Assembly: GCF_003054705.1 (NCBI RefSeq) | Contig: NZ_QAYX01000015.1 | Span: forward strand, 43,771 to 107,770 | Length of the DNA stretch: 64,000 nt | Origin: Opitutus sp. ER46 | Lineage (GTDB): Bacteria > Verrucomicrobiota > Verrucomicrobiia > Opitutales > Opitutaceae | Reading direction: 5' to 3' | In this document: one piece after another, positions 9,602 to 17,974 of the stretch | Layout: every line of letters starts with the position of its first letter | How positions within the stretch are numbered: position 1 is the stretch's first letter | Position numbers and translations under genes: made by a program | Notes under the pieces: generated by a model | What the model was told of the DNA's origin: nothing | Databases searched by the model: none | The model's input: the letters and a program-made list of their open reading frames with translations, nothing else

Positions 9602-10429
9602 ATGTCCGGCTTCGCCCTCCCCATGCTCGTCTTCGAGATTCTCCTCTCCCTGGGAGGTCTCGTCCTGCTGTGGCGGCACGTGGCCTCGCCCGCAGCCCGC
9701 CTGAACGCGCGGCCTTCGCCGCTGCCGGCATGGAAACCCGAAATCACCGAGCTTCTCATCCTCATCGCCTTCGTGACGCTGGGAATGTTCATCGCTTCCT
9801 TTGGCGCCAACCTGCTGATCCGCGCCAACGGCCTCCGCGGCGATATCGCGATCGTTGCCGGCGGTGCCGCCGCCCAGATCGGCATGCTGCTGGGAGTGAT
9901 CTTCTACGCCGCCCGCTGCCCGGGCTATCGGCGCCAGGCGGAGATCGGTCTCGGCCGCATCCTGCGGTCGGGCGTCGTCACCTTCCTCATCGCCATGCCC
10001 ATCCTTCACGCCACCGGCCAGGCGTGGGATCTCCTCCTGCGGCTCTTCGGCGTGCCCGCCGAGCGCCAGGACCTGATCCGGATGTTTCTCGAGGCGGAGT
10101 CGGGCTGGCAGATCACCTCGCTCGTCCTGCTCGCTGTCGCCATCGCGCCGGTCGCCGAGGAGCTGATCTTCCGCGCCGGACTCTTCCGTTTTCTCCTGAC
10201 GCTCGCGCCGCGTTTCCTCGCGCTCCTGCTCCCCGGCGTCTTCTTCGCCGCGCTGCACGTCAACTGGGTCACGCTCGAGGGCTTCGCCAGCTTCCTGCCG
10301 CTCCTGGTGCTCTCGCTCCTTTTTTCCCTGGCCTACGAACGCACCGGACACATCGGCACCGTCATCGTCGCGCACGCGCTGTTTAACCTGAACACGATCG
10401 CGATGATCTTCTGCGGCGTCGGGACGTGA
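9602..10429 (+). CDS. CPBP-family intramembrane glutamic metalloprotease
   Basis: A 275-residue membrane protein with about seven or eight hydrophobic segments. The CPBP (CAAX protease / bacteriocin-processing) motifs appear in order: EELIFRAGLFRFL near 185, FFAALHVNW near 214, and HALFN near 257-261. These supply the EExxxR, FxxxH and HxxxN active-site elements of Rce1-like proteases. Its substrate is unknown; bacterial members act in bacteriocin self-immunity, anchoring or unassigned peptide cleavage. It starts about 90 bp after the pyr terminator and ends 10 bp before thiL, with which it may be co-transcribed. Confidence 0.88.
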   Translation: MSGFALPMLVFEILLSLGGLVLLWRHVASPAARLNARPSPLPAWKPEITELLILIAFVTLGMFIASFGANLLIRANGLRGDIAIVAGGAAAQIGMLLGVIFYAARCPGYRRQAEIGLGRILRSGVVTFLIAMPILHATGQAWDLLLRLFGVPAERQDLIRMFLEAESGWQITSLVLLAVAIAPVAEELIFRAGLFRFLLTLAPRFLALLLPGVFFAALHVNWVTLEGFASFLPLLVLSLLFSLAYERTGHIGTVIVAHALFNLNTIAMIFCGVGT

Positions 10430-10439
10430 GCCGTGTCGG

Positions 10440-11375
10440 ATGACCATGCAGCCGTTCACGTCGCGCCGCGCTGAATCCGTCGCCGCCCTCGGCGAGGAGG
10501 CCCTCATCGCGTCCATCCGCACCTGGCTCGGCCGCGCCAACCCGGGCGCGCCGTACGGCATCGGCGACGACTGCGCCGTCCTGCCGCCCTCCCCGCACCG
10601 CCAGCTCATCACCGTCGATCCCGTGATCTTCGGCCGCCACTTCGATGCCTCGATCCCCGCGCGCGACGTGGGCGCCAAGCTGCTCAAGCGCAACTTGAGC
10701 GACATCGCCGCGATGGGCGGCCGTCCGCGCGCCGCCGTCATCGCGCTGACGCTCGACGCCCGCACCCGCACCGCGTGGGTGCGCGAGTTCTATCGCGGCC
10801 TTGCCGCGACCGCCCGCCGCTTCGATGTCGCGGTCGTCGGCGGCGACGTGGCCCAGGCCGACGGCGTGCTCGCCGCCAGTCTCACCCTGACAGGCGAGGC
10901 GACCACCAGCCGCGTGCTCACGCGTGCCGGCGCCCGCGTGGGCGACTGGATCTATGTCACCGGTGCGCTTGGCCACACGCTTCACTCCGGACACCACTTC
11001 CGTTTTACGCCGCGGCTCGCCGAAGGCGCCTGGCTTGCCGCCCGCGCCGAGGTTCGCGCGATGATGGATGTGAGTGACGGCCTGGCGAAGGACCTCCGCG
11101 CGCTCACACCCACCGGCTCCGTCCCCGCGCTCGCTCCGGCCGCCCTGCCCCGGCGCCGCGGCGCCGACGTGCGCGCGGCACTCGGCGACGGCGAGGACTA
11201 CGAACTGGTGTTCGCGGTCGCCGCCCGCGCCGACCGCGAGGCCTTCACCCGCGCCTGGCGCCGGCGTTTTCCCCGCGTGGCGTTGAGCTGCATCGGCCGC
11301 TTCGCGCGGCCCGACCGGCTCCCGCCGGATACCCTGAAACTGCAGGACTTCCGTGGCTACGAACATCTTCGCTGA
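10440..11375 (+). CDS. thiL: thiamine-monophosphate kinase
   Basis: A 311-residue ATP-dependent kinase that makes thiamine diphosphate from thiamine monophosphate. The PurM/ThiL fold signatures are IGDDCAVLPP near 40-49, LSDIAAMGGRPRAAV near 88-102, VGGDVAQADG near 135-144 and MMDVSDGLAKDLR near 209-221. ATG 10440 and ATG 10446 are both possible starts. Its last 23 bases overlap the GTG of tsaE, so the two are probably translationally linked. Confidence 0.93.
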   Translation: MTMQPFTSRRAESVAALGEEALIASIRTWLGRANPGAPYGIGDDCAVLPPSPHRQLITVDPVIFGRHFDASIPARDVGAKLLKRNLSDIAAMGGRPRAAVIALTLDARTRTAWVREFYRGLAATARRFDVAVVGGDVAQADGVLAASLTLTGEATTSRVLTRAGARVGDWIYVTGALGHTLHSGHHFRFTPRLAEGAWLAARAEVRAMMDVSDGLAKDLRALTPTGSVPALAPAALPRRRGADVRAALGDGEDYELVFAVAARADREAFTRAWRRRFPRVALSCIGRFARPDRLPPDTLKLQDFRGYEHLR

Positions 11376-11790
11376 CCTGCGCGCGGGGATCGTCACCGCG
11401 TCCGCCGAACAGACCCGCAGCATCGCCCTGCGGCTCGCAGCTGCGCTGCCGCCCGACACCACGCTCGCCCTGCACGGCGACCTGGGCGTCGGGAAGACGA
11501 CGTTTGTCCAGGGCCTCGCCCATGGCCTCGGTATCCCGGGCGTGATCACGAGCCCGACCTTCAACATCTTCACCCTGCACCGCGGCCCCACCAACCTCGT
11601 GCACCTCGATGCCTACCGGCTGGAGAGCGCCCGGCAGATCGAGGACCTCCTGCTGGAGGATTTTTTGATTTCCCCGTGGTGCCTCGCGATCGAATGGCCG
11701 GAAAAGATCTCCGAGTGGGTGCCGGCAACGGCGCTGCACCTTGACCTGCAGATCACCGCGGAAGAGCGGCACCGGATCCAGTTGCGCTAA
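11353..11790 (+). CDS. tsaE: tRNA threonylcarbamoyladenosine biosynthesis protein TsaE
   Basis: A 145-residue P-loop ATPase needed with TsaB, TsaC and TsaD for the t6A modification at position 37 of ANN-decoding tRNAs. Walker A GDLGVGKTTF is at 42-51, TSPTFNIF follows near 67, and the LVHLDAYRL segment near 83 holds the Walker B-like aspartate. The GTG at 11353 lies inside the end of thiL and gives the expected length. The ThiL-TsaE pairing occurs in several bacterial groups. Confidence 0.92.
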   Translation: MATNIFADLRAGIVTASAEQTRSIALRLAAALPPDTTLALHGDLGVGKTTFVQGLAHGLGIPGVITSPTFNIFTLHRGPTNLVHLDAYRLESARQIEDLLLEDFLISPWCLAIEWPEKISEWVPATALHLDLQITAEERHRIQLR

Positions 11791-11832
11791 AAGCAAACCG
11801 CGCGGGCGGACCTGCGTCCTGTCCCCGCACGG
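11789..11832 (-). terminator. probable gcvH terminator
   Basis: CCGCGCGGG at 11798 pairs with CCCCGCACGG at 11823-11832 (one mismatch or wobble). On the minus strand the stem is followed by TTTGCTTTT, reaching into the last codons of convergent tsaE. It would end gcvH transcripts; the T tract is interrupted, so strength is uncertain. Confidence 0.5.
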
Positions 11833-11857
11833 CAAAAAAAACCAGCCAACCCGCGCC

Positions 11858-12241
11858 TTACTCCGCCACTTTGGCGTAGGCCACCGCGTCGAGCAGGCCG
11901 TTGATCGCCGCCGGATCCGCGGGCTTCAGCTTCAGCATCCAGCCGTCGGTGTACGGCGCCTTGTTGACGGTCTCAGGCGCGGACTCGAGCGCGGTGTTCA
12001 CCGCGAGCACCGCGCCGGCGATCGGCGCGTAGACATCGCTTGCCGCCTTCACCGATTCGACGACGCCGAAGGTCTCACCGGCCTTCAGCACCGCGCCGAC
12101 TTTCGGCACCTGCACGTACGTGATGTCACCCAGGGAATTCTGGGCGTAGTCGGTTATGCCCACGGTCACGGTGCCGTCCGCTTCGGGACGAACCCACTCG
12201 TGGGATTTGGCATAGCGCAGCTCGGCGGGGATGTTGCTCAT
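11858..12241 (-). CDS. gcvH: glycine cleavage system H protein
   Basis: A 127-residue lipoyl carrier that shuttles the aminomethyl group between GcvP, GcvT and Lpd. The amino-terminus [10 protein letters not shown] and the lipoylation motif [14 protein letters not shown] are typical; the lipoyl lysine is K65. ATG 12241 gives the standard start [10 protein letters not shown]; an upstream in-frame extension would be atypical. It is 69 bp downstream of gcvT on the same strand. gcvP is not in the window. Confidence 0.95.
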   Translation of the reverse strand: MSNIPAELRYAKSHEWVRPEADGTVTVGITDYAQNSLGDITYVQVPKVGAVLKAGETFGVVESVKAASDVYAPIAGAVLAVNTALESAPETVNKAPYTDGWMLKLKPADPAAINGLLDAVAYAKVAE

Positions 12242-12310
12242 GAGAGGGAGAAAGAAAGGTGCGGGTGACGGGGGCAATGCAAACTCCGGTGCGCGGAGAC
12301 GCCCGCCGGC

Positions 12311-13408
12311 TCAGGACTTCTTGAGCGGCACGAACGGCGGCGTGACGAGCTGGAGGCCGAGCCGCGCGCCGCGGATGTCGACCGCCAGCGGCTGCGTCGC
12401 CGCGGGGGTTGCCACGAGCGCGGACCCGATGGCCTCGTTGAGGATCGGCGAAAGCGTGCCGGAGAGGACGTGGCCCACGACCGCACCGTCGGCGCCAAGC
12501 ACCGGCGTCTCCGCACGCACGATCCGGCGGTCGCCGGTCTTGAAGAAGACGACCTTGTTTGGGCCGCCGTTCTGCTTTTCGCGGAGCAGCGCCTCGCGCC
12601 CGATGAAGTCGGGCTTGTCGAGCTTCACCGTCCAGCCGAGCCCGGCCGTGAGCGGCGAGATTTCGGCCGTGATCTCGTGCCCGTACAAGGGATACCCCGC
12701 CTCAAGCCGCAGGCTGTCGCGCGCGCCGAGACCCGCAAGTTCGAGCCCGCGCGGCGTGCCGGCGTCGAGTACCGCCTGCGCCAGCGCCTGGGCATCGCCC
12801 GTCGCGTGGTACAGTTCAAAACCGTCCTCGCCGGTGTAGCCGGTGCGGCTGACGATGCATCGCACGCCCGCGACGGTTGCCTCGGTGAAATGGTAGTACT
12901 TCACGAGCCCAAGCTTCGCCCCGGTGAGCGACTGCACGATCTCGGCCGCCCGCGGTCCCTGCACCGCCAGCAGCGCGTAATCCGCGCTCCGGTCGGTGAC
13001 GGTGACGTTGAACTTCGCCGCCTCCCCGCGGATCCAGGCGAGGTCCTTGTCGATGTTGCCGGCGTTGATGCAGAGAAAGTAGTCGTCCGTCCCGTGCATA
13101 TACACCAGGAGGTCGTCCACCACGCCGCCGGCGGGATAGCACATCGGCGAGTAGAGCACGCGCCCCGGGAAGAGGCGGGCCACGCTGTTGGTGACAAGAT
13201 GATCGAGGAACTTGCCCGCCTCGGGCCCGCGCACGTCCACCTCGCCCATGTGACTCACATCGAAGAGTCCCGCCGTGCGGCGCACCGCCTTGTGCTCCTC
13301 GAGGATGCTGCGGTACTGGACCGGCATCTCCCAGCCGGCAAAGTCCACCAACCGGGCGCCGTGCGCGGCGTGGAAATCACGCAGGGGCGTGCGTTTCAGT
13401 TCGTTCAT
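12311..13408 (-). CDS. gcvT: glycine cleavage system aminomethyltransferase (T protein)
   Basis: A 365-residue tetrahydrofolate-dependent enzyme releasing ammonia and methylene-THF from the aminomethyl-H-protein. Signatures include LKRTPLRDFHAAHGARLVDF at the start, SHMGEVDVRGPEAGKFLD near 62, YTGEDGFEL near 195 and LGARDSLRLEAGYPLYG near 235. ATG 13408 gives MNELKRTPL, the normal start. It is the first gene of a gcvT-gcvH pair. I looked for a glycine riboswitch in the 143-bp gap to lgt and saw no convincing one. Confidence 0.95.
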   Translation of the reverse strand: MNELKRTPLRDFHAAHGARLVDFAGWEMPVQYRSILEEHKAVRRTAGLFDVSHMGEVDVRGPEAGKFLDHLVTNSVARLFPGRVLYSPMCYPAGGVVDDLLVYMHGTDDYFLCINAGNIDKDLAWIRGEAAKFNVTVTDRSADYALLAVQGPRAAEIVQSLTGAKLGLVKYYHFTEATVAGVRCIVSRTGYTGEDGFELYHATGDAQALAQAVLDAGTPRGLELAGLGARDSLRLEAGYPLYGHEITAEISPLTAGLGWTVKLDKPDFIGREALLREKQNGGPNKVVFFKTGDRRIVRAETPVLGADGAVVGHVLSGTLSPILNEAIGSALVATPAATQPLAVDIRGARLGLQLVTPPFVPLKKS

Positions 13409-13551
13409 GGAGCGAGCTTCCGGCGGGCGGCGGCGCAGCGGCAAGGCTGTTCTTCACGGCCGGCTCGCGGAGGCCCGACACGCGGGGGCGTCACGGCTTT
13501 CTGCACTCCGGGTTTGAACCCGCCCCGAACCGACACATAGATCGCACGCTC

Positions 13552-14415
13552 ATGTCTTTCCTCGCCGCCTCGATCAATGGCCACTGGGTCCATGACCTCA
13601 GCCCGTTCTTCGGACCGCATTGGGGCAACATCGGCATCCGCTACTACGGCCTGTCGTACCTTCTGGGTTTTGTGACCGCCTGGTGGCTGCTCGTCCGCTA
13701 CGCGCGGTCCGGGCGATCGCTGATTCCCGCCGAACGCGTGCCGGACCTCATGGTCGCGATCGTCCTCGGCGTGCTCGTCGGCGGGCGGCTCGGCTACTTC
13801 CTCCTGTACCAGCCGCAAACGCTGCTGGAGGCGCCGCTGGATTTGCTGCGCGTCTGGGACGGCGGCATGGCGAGCCATGGTGGGTTCATCGGCGTGACCA
13901 TCGCCCTGGCCTGGTTCGCCCGGAGCCAGAAGGTGCCGTTCCTCCACGTTGGCGACCTGGTCGTCTCCACCGCGCCCGCGGGGCTCTTCTTTGGTCGCCT
14001 CGCCAACTTCATCAACGGCGAGCTCTGGGGCAAGGTGAGCGACGTCTCGTGGGCCGTCATCTTTCCGAAAAGCGCCTCCCCCGGCATGCCGGAGTCCCTG
14101 ATCCTGCCCCGTCACCCCTCGCAGCTCTACGAGGCCGCGCTCGAGGGCCTCGCGCTTTTCATATTTGTCCAATGGCGTTTCTGGCGCAGCGATGTCGCGG
14201 CGCGGCAGCCCGGCCGCCTCGCCGGCGAGTTCCTGATCGCGTACGCCGTCGTGCGGGCGATCGGCGAGGTGTTCCGCGAACCCGATGCCGGGGTTGATCC
14301 CATCTGGGGCCTCAGCCGCGGAACGTTCTACTCCCTCTTCCTCGTGCTCGCCGGCCTGTTTCTCATCCTCCGGCGCGGGCGCTCGCTCGACGCCAGCACG
14401 CCGAAGGCCGGGTGA
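13552..14415 (+). CDS. lgt: prolipoprotein diacylglyceryl transferase
   Basis: A 287-residue inner-membrane enzyme that transfers diacylglycerol from phosphatidylglycerol to the lipobox cysteine of prolipoproteins. Seven or so membrane segments are visible. The Lgt signature GRLANFINGELWG lies near 148-160, GRLGYFLLY near 81-89, and GGMASHGGFIG near 103 includes the conserved histidine. The end RHPSQLYEAALEG near 184 is also conserved. It diverges from gcvT and converges on glgC. Confidence 0.95.
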   Translation: MSFLAASINGHWVHDLSPFFGPHWGNIGIRYYGLSYLLGFVTAWWLLVRYARSGRSLIPAERVPDLMVAIVLGVLVGGRLGYFLLYQPQTLLEAPLDLLRVWDGGMASHGGFIGVTIALAWFARSQKVPFLHVGDLVVSTAPAGLFFGRLANFINGELWGKVSDVSWAVIFPKSASPGMPESLILPRHPSQLYEAALEGLALFIFVQWRFWRSDVAARQPGRLAGEFLIAYAVVRAIGEVFREPDAGVDPIWGLSRGTFYSLFLVLAGLFLILRRGRSLDASTPKAG

Positions 14416-14423
14416 GCGCCGAC

Positions 14424-14454
14424 AAAAATGCCGGAACGGCGGGACCGTTCCGGC
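14424..14454 (-). terminator. glgC terminator
   Basis: A perfect 9-bp stem GCCGGAACG/CGTTCCGGC at 14430-14454 with a 7-nt loop. On the minus strand it is followed by ATTTTTG, a canonical T tract, 31 bp after the glgC stop. A second hairpin, AACCC..GCCGC/GCGGC..GGGTT at 14462-14487, overlaps the glgC stop codon. Confidence 0.85.
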
Positions 14455-14485
14455 GAAAGCAAACCCGCGCCGCCCGTGCGGCGGG

Positions 14486-15775
14486 TTACACGTGCGTACC
14501 GGCAGGAACCACCGCGTTCTTCGGCACAACGAGGACGCCGTCGCGAATGATCACCGCGCCGTTAACGTACACCCCGTCCTCCTTCCCGGCAGCCGAAAGC
14601 ACGCAGCCGTCGCCGATGCGGGTGTTCTTGTCGATGATCGCACCGTTGATCCGACAGTTCTTGCCGACACCGAGCCGGGGCTTCCCTTTCGCGATATTCT
14701 CCGCGAGTTGCTCGGGTGTCTCGTAGTAGTCGGAGCCCATGACGACCGTGTCCTCCAGGACCGTGCCCTCGTCGATGAACGAGCGGATGCCCAGCACGCA
14801 GTGCCGGAGACTGGAGTCGGTCAGGATCGACCCGTCGCCGATCACCACGTGGTCGATGGCGCACTTGTTCAGCTTCGACGCCGGCAGGTACCGGTCCTGC
14901 GTGTAGATCGGCGCCTTGGGTTCGAAGAAGTTGAACGGCGGCAGCGGCTGCGCCAGCGCGAGGTTGGCTTCGTAAAAGGCGCGCACCGTGCCGATGTCCT
15001 CCCAGTATCCTTCGAATGCGTACGCGTAGAGCTTCTTGTTCCCGAGCAGGCCGGGAATCACCTCGCGGCCGAAATCCGTCATCGTGTTATCCAGCGCCTC
15101 CGCCAGGACCGAGCGGTTGAACACATAGATGCCCATGTTCGCGAGACACCGCTTCTCCGGCGCCTGCGTACGCAACGTGGCCTCGATCGCCGGGCTGATC
15201 GCCAGGTCGGCAATCACCGCCGGATCCTTCGGCTTCTCCACGAAGCGCACGATCGAGAGATCATCATGCACCTGCATGAGACCGAGCCCCTCGACCTTCG
15301 AAACCGGGAACGGCACCGCCGCGATCGTCACATCCGCACCGCGTTCGATGTGCTGCGCAATGATCTCGCGAAAATCCATCCGGTACAGCTGGTCGCCGGA
15401 AAGGATCATCACGATGTCGTGCGGGAAGGAGCGAAAATGCAGGAGATTCCGGCGCACGGCGTCCGCGGTGCCCTGATACCAGTCCGATCCCTTCTCGGTC
15501 TGCTCCGCGGCGAGGATGTCGACGAAGCCGCCGCCGAACGGGTCAAAATTGTAGGTCGTCTGGACGTGGCGATGAAGCGAAGCGGTCTGGAACTGCGTGA
15601 GCAGGAAGATCCGGTTGATGTCCGAGTTGATGCAGTTGCTGATCGGGATATCGACGAGCCGATACTTGCCCGCGAGCGGGACCGCGGGTTTGCAGCGTTC
15701 GGATGTCAGGGGATGCAGACGGGTGCCTCGACCGCCTCCCATGATCACAGCCAGCACACGTTTCTGAGTGGTCAT
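14486..15775 (-). CDS. glgC: glucose-1-phosphate adenylyltransferase (ADP-glucose pyrophosphorylase)
   Basis: A 429-residue enzyme making ADP-glucose for glycogen synthesis. The nucleotidyltransferase motif GGGRGTRLHPLT is near residues 13-24, followed by the activator-site and substrate motifs CKPAVPLAGKYRLVDIPISN near 28-47, WYQGTADAVR near 97-106 and SGDQLYRMD near 125. The C-terminal left-handed beta-helix is seen in the VVIGDGSIL and NCRINGAIIDKNTRIGDG repeats. Length is close to the bacterial norm. It diverges from glmS with a 96-bp promoter gap. Confidence 0.94.
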   Translation of the reverse strand: MTTQKRVLAVIMGGGRGTRLHPLTSERCKPAVPLAGKYRLVDIPISNCINSDINRIFLLTQFQTASLHRHVQTTYNFDPFGGGFVDILAAEQTEKGSDWYQGTADAVRRNLLHFRSFPHDIVMILSGDQLYRMDFREIIAQHIERGADVTIAAVPFPVSKVEGLGLMQVHDDLSIVRFVEKPKDPAVIADLAISPAIEATLRTQAPEKRCLANMGIYVFNRSVLAEALDNTMTDFGREVIPGLLGNKKLYAYAFEGYWEDIGTVRAFYEANLALAQPLPPFNFFEPKAPIYTQDRYLPASKLNKCAIDHVVIGDGSILTDSSLRHCVLGIRSFIDEGTVLEDTVVMGSDYYETPEQLAENIAKGKPRLGVGKNCRINGAIIDKNTRIGDGCVLSAAGKEDGVYVNGAVIIRDGVLVVPKNAVVPAGTHV

Positions 15776-15871
15776 ACGAAAATCTCCGATGGGGTTCTAA
15801 TTCCTTGATAGAGGTTTGCGCGGCCAGCTAATGTTCGCCAACACAAAACCTAACTCGGCCCACGGAAAACC

Positions 15872-17725
15872 ATGTGCGGAATTGTCGGCTACGTTGGTAA
15901 GCAAAAGGCTGCGGCCATTCTCTTGGAGGGTCTCAAGCGGCTCGAGTATCGCGGCTACGATTCCGCCGGCATTTGTGTGCAGCAGTCCAACCGCCTCGAC
16001 GTGGCGAAGAAGGTCGGGCGCGTGGAAAACCTGGTCAAGGAGGCCGCGAAGCAGCGGTTCACCGGGACCACCGGCATCGGGCATACCCGGTGGGCGACCC
16101 ACGGCGGCGTCACCGATGCCAACGCGCATCCGCATGTGAGCTGCGATGGCAAGATCGCGCTGATCCACAATGGCGTGATCGAGAACTACGCCCAGATGAA
16201 GTCCTTCCTCCTGGGCAAGGGCTACACCTTCCAGTCGCAGACCGACACCGAGGTGCTGTGTAACCTCATCGCCTACCACTTGGCGAAAGAGCCGGAGGCC
16301 CAGAACGGCACCAACCGTTTCGTCGAATGCGTGCGCAAGACCCTGCGCCACGTCGAGGGCACCTACGGTATCGCCGTGCTCTGCGTCGATTACCCGTCCG
16401 AGATGGTTGCGGCCCGCAAGGCCTCCCCGCTCATCCTCGGCGTCGGCGATGGCGAGTACATCCTGGCGTCCGACGCCTCCGCGCTCGTCAGCCGCACGCA
16501 GAACGTCGTTTATCTGCGGGACGGCGAGATCGTGCACGTCACGCCCGTGTCTTTTGCGATCACCACGCTCGACCAGATCGATGTGTCGCCGGTGGTGGAT
16601 AAGATCACCTGGTCGATCCAGGACGCCGAAATGGGCGACCACGCCCACTTCATGGAGAAGGAGATTTTCGAGCAGCCGACCGCGCTCGAAAACACGATGC
16701 GCGGTCGTTTCTCGGAGGACGGCAGCACCGCCCAGTTCGGCGGTCTCAACATCAGCGCCGCCGAGTTTCGCCAGGTTGAACGCTTCGTCTTCTGCGCATG
16801 CGGCACCGCCTGGCACGCCTGCCTCGTGGCCGAGCAGCTCATCGAGCGTTTCGCGCGCATCCCCGTCGAAGTCGATTACGCGTCCGAGTTCCGCTACCGC
16901 AACACGCCCCTCGACCCGAGCACCCTATTCCTCTTCCTGAGCCAGTCCGGCGAGACGATCGACACGCTCGCCGCGCTGCGCGAAGCGAAGCGCAAGGGCT
17001 ACAAGGCGCTCGCGATCAACAACGTCGTCGGCTCCACCCTCGCCCGCGAAGCCGATGGCGGCATCTACCAGCACGTCGGCCCCGAGATCGGCGTCGCCTC
17101 CACCAAGGCCTTCACTTCCCAGCTGCTGCTGGGCGCCATGTTCGCCCTCTACCTCGGCCGCATGCGCGACATGAGCTACAGCGACGGCGTGCGGCTGGTG
17201 AACGCCCTCAAGGGTGCACCCGATCTCGTGCGCAAGGCGCTGCGCGAGGCGCCGCACATCCGGGAGATCGCCCGGCGCTACGCGCAATACCGCGACATGC
17301 TCTTCCTGGGCCGGCTCTCGCTGTTCCCGATCGCTCTCGAGGGCGCCCTCAAGCTGAAGGAGATCTCGTACATCCATGCCGAGGGCTACCCAGCGGCGGA
17401 AATGAAACACGGTCCCATCGCGCTCATCAGTGAGAAGTGCCCAAGCGTGATCTTCGCCACCGCCGGCGAGATGTTTCCCAAGGTCGTCTCGTCGATGCAG
17501 GAGATCAAAGCCCGCAAGGGTCCGATCATCGCCATCGTCACCGAGGGCTGCGAACTCCCGCCCGGCATCGCCGACGAGGTCATCACCATCCCCGACTGCC
17601 ACGAAGCCGTCCTCCCAATCGTCGCCTCCATCCCAGTCCAGCTCCTCAGCTACTACATCGCCGTGGAACGTGGCTGCGACGTCGACAAGCCCCGCAACCT
17701 GGCCAAGTCCGTCACCGTGGAATAG
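15872..17725 (+). CDS. glmS: glutamine-fructose-6-phosphate aminotransferase (isomerizing)
   Basis: A 617-residue enzyme producing glucosamine-6-phosphate from fructose-6-phosphate and glutamine, the entry to amino-sugar and peptidoglycan synthesis. The class II amidotransferase starts with the catalytic cysteine as residue 2 (MCGIVGYVG), with GIGHTRWATHG near 70-80. Two SIS sugar-isomerase domains fill about 285-617 (LFLSQSGETIDTL near 352; FLGRLSLFPIALEGALKLKE near 476). The carboxy-terminus KSVTVE is the conserved end. No glmS ribozyme is apparent in the 96-bp upstream gap. Its product is the same compound that NagB, at 55433, consumes. Confidence 0.96.
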   Translation: MCGIVGYVGKQKAAAILLEGLKRLEYRGYDSAGICVQQSNRLDVAKKVGRVENLVKEAAKQRFTGTTGIGHTRWATHGGVTDANAHPHVSCDGKIALIHNGVIENYAQMKSFLLGKGYTFQSQTDTEVLCNLIAYHLAKEPEAQNGTNRFVECVRKTLRHVEGTYGIAVLCVDYPSEMVAARKASPLILGVGDGEYILASDASALVSRTQNVVYLRDGEIVHVTPVSFAITTLDQIDVSPVVDKITWSIQDAEMGDHAHFMEKEIFEQPTALENTMRGRFSEDGSTAQFGGLNISAAEFRQVERFVFCACGTAWHACLVAEQLIERFARIPVEVDYASEFRYRNTPLDPSTLFLFLSQSGETIDTLAALREAKRKGYKALAINNVVGSTLAREADGGIYQHVGPEIGVASTKAFTSQLLLGAMFALYLGRMRDMSYSDGVRLVNALKGAPDLVRKALREAPHIREIARRYAQYRDMLFLGRLSLFPIALEGALKLKEISYIHAEGYPAAEMKHGPIALISEKCPSVIFATAGEMFPKVVSSMQEIKARKGPIIAIVTEGCELPPGIADEVITIPDCHEAVLPIVASIPVQLLSYYIAVERGCDVDKPRNLAKSVTVE

Positions 17726-17734
17726 ACGGCGTCC

Positions 17735-17811
17735 CAGAGGCCGGAAGCCAGAGGCCAGAACTCAGAGGAGAACGGATCAGTCGGCCACTGGCCTCCGGCT
17801 TCCGGCCTCTG
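17735..17811. repeat. R2 repeat array and 24-bp inverted repeat after glmS
   Basis: Ten bases after the glmS stop, a 24-bp arm at 17735-17758 is repeated inverted at 17788-17811 with one mismatch and a 29-nt spacer. Each arm consists of GGCCGGAAGCCAGAGG-type units. Further CTTCTGG/CCTCCGG units continue to about 17855. The transcript could fold into a long stem. Related arrays lie at 22101, 35103 and 36101. Nothing gene-like is seen in 17726-17974. Confidence 0.8.
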
Positions 17812-17974
17812 ATTTCCGGCTTCTGGTTTCTGGCCTCCGGCTTCTGGCTTCAGAGCCGGCACAGTGTCGCACTCACCTGCGGCGCCACTGGCCCGGCTCC
17901 CAGCGAGGCAAGCTGACGCCGGCGGATTCGCCGCTTGCCGCTCCCCCGGGCGGCTCGCATAAGCCAGACCGACG

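Noticed and set aside
13409..13551. Glycine riboswitch upstream of gcvT
   Set aside because: The gap shows no convincing aptamer core or tandem arrangement by eye.
15776..15871. glmS ribozyme in the glmS leader
   Set aside because: Only 96 bp separate glmS from divergent glgC, with no ribozyme-like core.
17735..17860. R2 array as a possible CRISPR or minisatellite coding repeat
   Set aside because: Units are degenerate 7-8 bp words in both orientations, with no constant spacing and no supported reading frame.
17812..17974. Tryptophan leader peptide/attenuator before trpE
   Set aside because: No short frame with adjacent Trp codons and no terminator with a T tract was found.
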